DNA of 64,000 nt, taken from the NCBI GenBank assembly GCA_035079385.1, contig JAVHKY010000029.1:10168001-10232000 (forward strand), read 5' to 3'. Within the stretch, counting starts at the first letter, position 1, and each line of letters starts with the position of its first letter. Below the pieces are notes generated by a model that was not told the DNA's origin, searched no databases, and saw nothing but the letters and a program-made list of their open reading frames with translations. A program made the translations under genes and the position numbers. Of this stretch, positions 60,458 to 64,000 are shown piece by piece. Origin of the DNA: Aspidiotus rigidus (lineage: Eukaryota; Arthropoda; Insecta; Hemiptera; Diaspididae).

Positions 60458-61222
60458 CTGTAAATATAAAAAAGTATTCCAAGTTGAAAAATAATTAATG
60501 GAAGGGAACAATGAACTCGAATCCTTTTATCACTATTTTATATTATCGTACGTTTGGGAGAATAAATTTTATAATATTTTCGATTATCGATGGAGGTTCA
60601 GGCTACGTTCCTGGAAAAATCTGACGATACTAAAAGAAAGAAAAAAAAAAAAAATATGTTTGCTCATTGATGGCCCGGCGCAATTAGAATCTATAAAGTA
60701 CAGATAATTTGAGACGGTTCATAAAATCCGCCTACATTTTGCTTAATTCAAAGCATTTAGATTCTTATCGACTTCCTCTCCTCCTCGAATTTCATTATCA
60801 AACTTCCCATGCTCTTAAGGCCTGATTTCAATGAATTCAATATTGAAATGTTTAATCGATACCACTACTGATCATTTTTTGAAGTTTCGTAATTTTGTTG
60901 GGACGCGTTGCACTACAAATTTTCTCAATTCTTCTTTGAGCCACGATAGCTATCGCTCTAAATCGTTCTTTGGGAAACTTTTCAACGGAGAAATCTATTC
61001 TCTGAGGAGGGGGTTTCCCATAATCCTTCGTCTTTCCGGTAAATTGAGTCTCGGTCAGGGTGGGGCTATGACTTACTTTAGCGATTTGAATAATTTTTCA
61101 AGGTCGACCATAAGTATCCGAGAGTAAGAGAATGGATAAAAAAAACAGCGCGTGGGGAACCCGCAAGACCCGTATTCCACTGCGGAAGATCTTTCAAAAA
61201 GTAGAACATATAGAAAGTCGTA
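60458..61222. other. Intron or upstream region of the PAN-ZP gene, nothing else recognised
   Basis: Open plus frames at 60498-60707 and 60831-61127 lack domains or splice support. Confidence 0.45.
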
Positions 61223-61470
61223 TCATACGTAGGCTCGAAAGTCAAAATTGTTCCAAGTCCCTCTCCTGTCATATATAGCTCGAGAGTCTCCAAGTCCCCC
61301 TCCTATCATATAAAGCTTGGAGGTCGAAATTATTGTAAGTCCCTTTCCTATCATATATATAGTTCGCGACTGGAAATTTTTCCCCGCCTCTCTCCTATCA
61401 TCTATAACTTGGAGGTCGAAATTATTCCAAGTCCCTCTCTTGTCATATACAGCTCGAGAGTAAACATTTT
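61223..61470. repeat. Tandem array of a ~65-bp repeat
   Basis: About four units of the form CAAGTCCCTCTCCTATCATA, TATAGCTCGAGAGTC or CTTGGAGGTC, AAATTATTC. Units differ at many sites. Single or partial units recur at about 61860, 62145, 52597, 53130 and 13660, so this is a dispersed satellite-like family. Confidence 0.85.
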
Positions 61471-61939
61471 TCCCAGGTTCGGATTTAGGGTCTCAAACAC
61501 CAAGGGTACTCAACAAAATACCACCCCCTTCTTTTTCCAAAATGTACCGTACACTTTTAAACTTAATCTTTAGTGGGGAACCCGCTATCCCATTTGTTGG
61601 GGGTACTTCCAGGAAATTTTCGTCCGCGAGAGCGAGCGAGGTTGATGATGTCACGGAGAGGGGAGGGGCAATTCGAAAAATGTTGACTCTCGAGCTATAT
61701 GTATATGACAGGAAGAGGACTTGGAAAAACTTCAGGCTCTAGGGCACTCGGGACAGCGGGACTGCAATGGCATCTAATTTTTTTCTTCAAAATTTGCCGC
61801 CCCCTTGACCGTAAAAATTTGCCGCCCTGGGCAGTAGCCCATGTCGCCCGTCCATAAATCCGCCACTGATTTCTCCAAGTCCCCCCCCCCCCTATCATGT
61901 ATAACTTGATGGTCGAAATTATTCTAGACCCTCTCCCAT

Positions 61940-62111
61940 TAGGAAGGTGAAAAAATAAATCATCTAAAAAGAAATTAATTAATTCGAATAATTTAATTTA
62001 CAACCGTATAAAACGAAACACGTTTGTTTCGTTTTATACGGTTGTAAATTACGAGTAAATTATTCGAATTAATTTATTTATTTTTAAATGATTTATTTTT
62101 TCACCTTCCTA
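61940..62111. mobile_element. Fold-back MITE, 172 bp
   Basis: A near-perfect palindrome bounded by TAGGAAGGTGAAAAAATAAA and its complement, with the centre near 62024 at CGAAACACGTTTGTTTCG. The TA at each end may be a mariner-type target duplication. It is inserted within the 65-bp repeat: flanks on both sides (CCCTCTCCCAT and CCCTCTCCTATC) are family members. Confidence 0.8.
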
Positions 62112-62849
62112 ATCAGTATGTGCCGTAATTTAGAAGGAAAAATTCATTCCCTCTCCTATCATATATAGCTCGAGAGTCGACATTTCTCCAAGTTTCCACC
62201 CTCTTCTTAACCTCGGACTGCTGGCGGACGAAAATTTCCTGAAAGTACCCCCCACGAAAGGGATAGCGGATTCCCCGCTAAAAAAAAATAGGAATCGGTC
62301 TTTGAGCTATAGAGGTAGATTTTTTCGCCAGAGGATAAGATAGAAGAGTTTAATACAAGTGCTGATATGATTTCCATAAAAATGGTCATAATCTAAAATA
62401 AGGAGGCGTGTATGTACGATTGTCGACATTTTGGTGCAGTACATTCGTACATTTTTAAGTAGGCGGAATATGTCGACGGAAAGAGGCCACATGTGCGGTT
62501 TACGGTGACGAAAAGAGAGAGACGTACGATTGAATAGACGAGGACAGGACCGGAAATGTAGAATGTCGAGAAATGAGACGAGAGATAAGGATTTGTGTTA
62601 CTGAAAACTATATACGAATGTATTTGATCGAAAGATGAATTTTGATGAGCATGGTGTAAGCTGGTCCTCACACATCTTTTTTCCCACAGTTTACATTGAT
62701 GTGTATTTTTGTAAAGCTTTGTCGTGTACATTCAAACATAAAGCTAGTGCTTCTATGTAATTGTGAGGGATCAGTTGGGAGTTGCGGAGAGAGGCTAATT
62801 TGGTTTGGGCCTGACTCTGAGGCTAGTAATGATTATTTTAGAATTTTAT

Positions 62850-64000
62850 ATGCTTTTTATTTTTTATTTTATTTTATTTTAATTTACGAGCTACTAGCAG
62901 CCTGCATTTAGGGCTATGAGCTCGGCGAGATTGTGTGATTATATGCGAGAGAGGAAGTTGGCTTGTTGTAAGAAGTTGAATATGTTGGGGATGGAGGGGA
63001 AGTCTTGTGATAGTGCCTCGGTATGGCTGTGAGGGATGCATAAGGAATTGCGGAGTTGGGTCAAGTTGGGGCAGCAGAAGACGGATAGGGGGAGTTTAGA
63101 CATAATGAGGGCATGAGAGAAGCATTAGATGAGAGATGAGATGGGTGTGAGTGAGTCTCGTGTGGCCGATTCTGAGACGGGTGATGACTATTTCTTCTCT
63201 GCGTGTCAACAGATTTGAAGAGTCCTACGGGATGGGAATATTTTTCATTTGGGATAGCTTGTTTGAGCGTGATTTGAGATTAGACCAATTCGTGAACCAT
63301 GCTTGAGTGGCGTCAAGTAATGATGGGGAATCGGAAATGACCAAGAATGGGTTGAGGGGCAGACGGAAGAATAAGCTGGCGAGGATATGTTCTAAAAAGC
63401 TAAATATGCGTGCAATTCAGTGGTGAAGACGGATGCGGTGTTGCGGTGTCGGTCAGAGACTGTGATGAGACCTACTGAGAAAGCGACGCCGGTTTTGTTT
63501 CGATGTTTAGATCCATCGGTGAAACATAATGTAGGGTTGTGAAAGGAGTTAAGAATTTTGTCAAACTATGCCTGGTATTCTTCGGAAGAAGTTGAAAGAC
63601 GAGGGAGGCGTTTTAGGTCGCGAATTATTTTGGGTGGAGTAAACAGCCACGGAGAGTTTGAGGGAGCAATGTGGTTAAGACAGTGGAACTTGAAGGGGCG
63701 TGGTAATTGGAGTTCGAGATTGGAACGTAGAGGACTTGAGGATATTGTAGGATAGTTGTGAGGAAGTTGGTTGTTAGTTTGAGGCGTCGATAATGAAGTG
63801 GGGGGAGCCTATGTCTGCACAGAGGCTATCAGCAGGACTGGTTCGAAATGCTCCAGTAGCTATTCTGAGGGCGGAATTTTGGAGAGTATCGAGTAGTTTT
63901 AAATGAGAGGGGAGGGGGCGAGACCGTAAATGGGTGAGTCGTAATCGAGGATGGATCGGATTAAGCTCTGGTAGAGGTGGAGGAGGATTTTTCGGTTACA
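62850..64000 (-). pseudogene. I/R1-like LINE: RT end, RNase H and 3' tail, cut by the window edge
   Basis: Minus strand from 64000: SLIRSILDYDSPIYGLAPSP (after the RT core), then LCFTDGSKHRNKTGVAFSVG and SVFTTELHAYLAF, the DG and E motifs of RNase H, then further RNase H and a 3' region ending in a TTTTA-rich tract (A-rich on the minus strand) at 62850-62880. Stops and frameshifts are present. RNase H points to the I/R1/LOA group. The element continues beyond 64000. Confidence 0.75.

Overview
The window is nuclear DNA from an animal, almost certainly an arthropod and most likely an insect; the order cannot be fixed from the sequence. It is AT-rich, has introns with ordinary GT/AG sites, carries three recognisable insect-type genes, and is crowded with decayed transposable elements. 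No rRNA, tRNA, CRISPR array or bacterial-type operon was seen.

Three multi-exon genes are well supported. Rab3 (49975-53461, +) is complete in four coding exons and encodes a 222-residue synaptic-vesicle GTPase ending in a CxC prenylation motif. A PAN-ZP transmembrane protein (58010-60457, -) is seen as its last eight coding exons, with PAN domain, ZP domain, furin site, membrane helix and short tail, and perfect phase agreement throughout. A Tudor-domain gene (45456-48463, -), probably a germline/piRNA-type TDRD protein, is seen as its last four exons; its final exon has a one-base frameshift, and a Bel/Pao remnant lies in its last intron. Weaker minus-strand candidate exons lie at 4831-5100, 29151-29905, 32153-32790 (C2H2 zinc fingers), 33091-33322 (C2 domain), 34135-34800 and 38233-38903 (S/T/P-rich).

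Layout. 1-5 kb: tandem 225-bp repeats inside a possible TIR element, a CpG-rich patch and a LINE scrap. 5.5-12 kb: a tandem array of a gutted Gypsy-type LTR element in 2.2-kb units. 12-17 kb: small tandem repeats and a Penelope-like reverse transcriptase fossil. 17-23 kb: mostly unassigned, with a palindrome and a TA microsatellite. 23-28.3 kb: a Gypsy integrase tail, a nuclear-receptor ligand-domain fossil, a 1-kb palindrome carrying the start of a small secreted-peptide gene, a Tigger transposase tail, and a hAT-like element (27121-28266, 8-bp target duplication) carrying a piece of the same peptide family plus a chromodomain. 29-39 kb: candidate exons, an RTE-like LINE tail and a 1.5-kb inverted duplication of zinc-finger sequence. 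43-45 kb: a 235-codon orphan ORF and a Helitron helicase fossil. 45-60 kb: the three good genes in the order Tudor, Rab3, PAN-ZP, separated by LINE fragments. 60-64 kb: a 65-bp repeat family, a fold-back MITE and an I/R1-like LINE reaching the window edge.

Two themes stand out: several large inverted repeats, some holding host-like coding pieces, and several one-base frameshifts in otherwise conserved exons with good splice sites, which could be gene decay or unpolished assembly indels.
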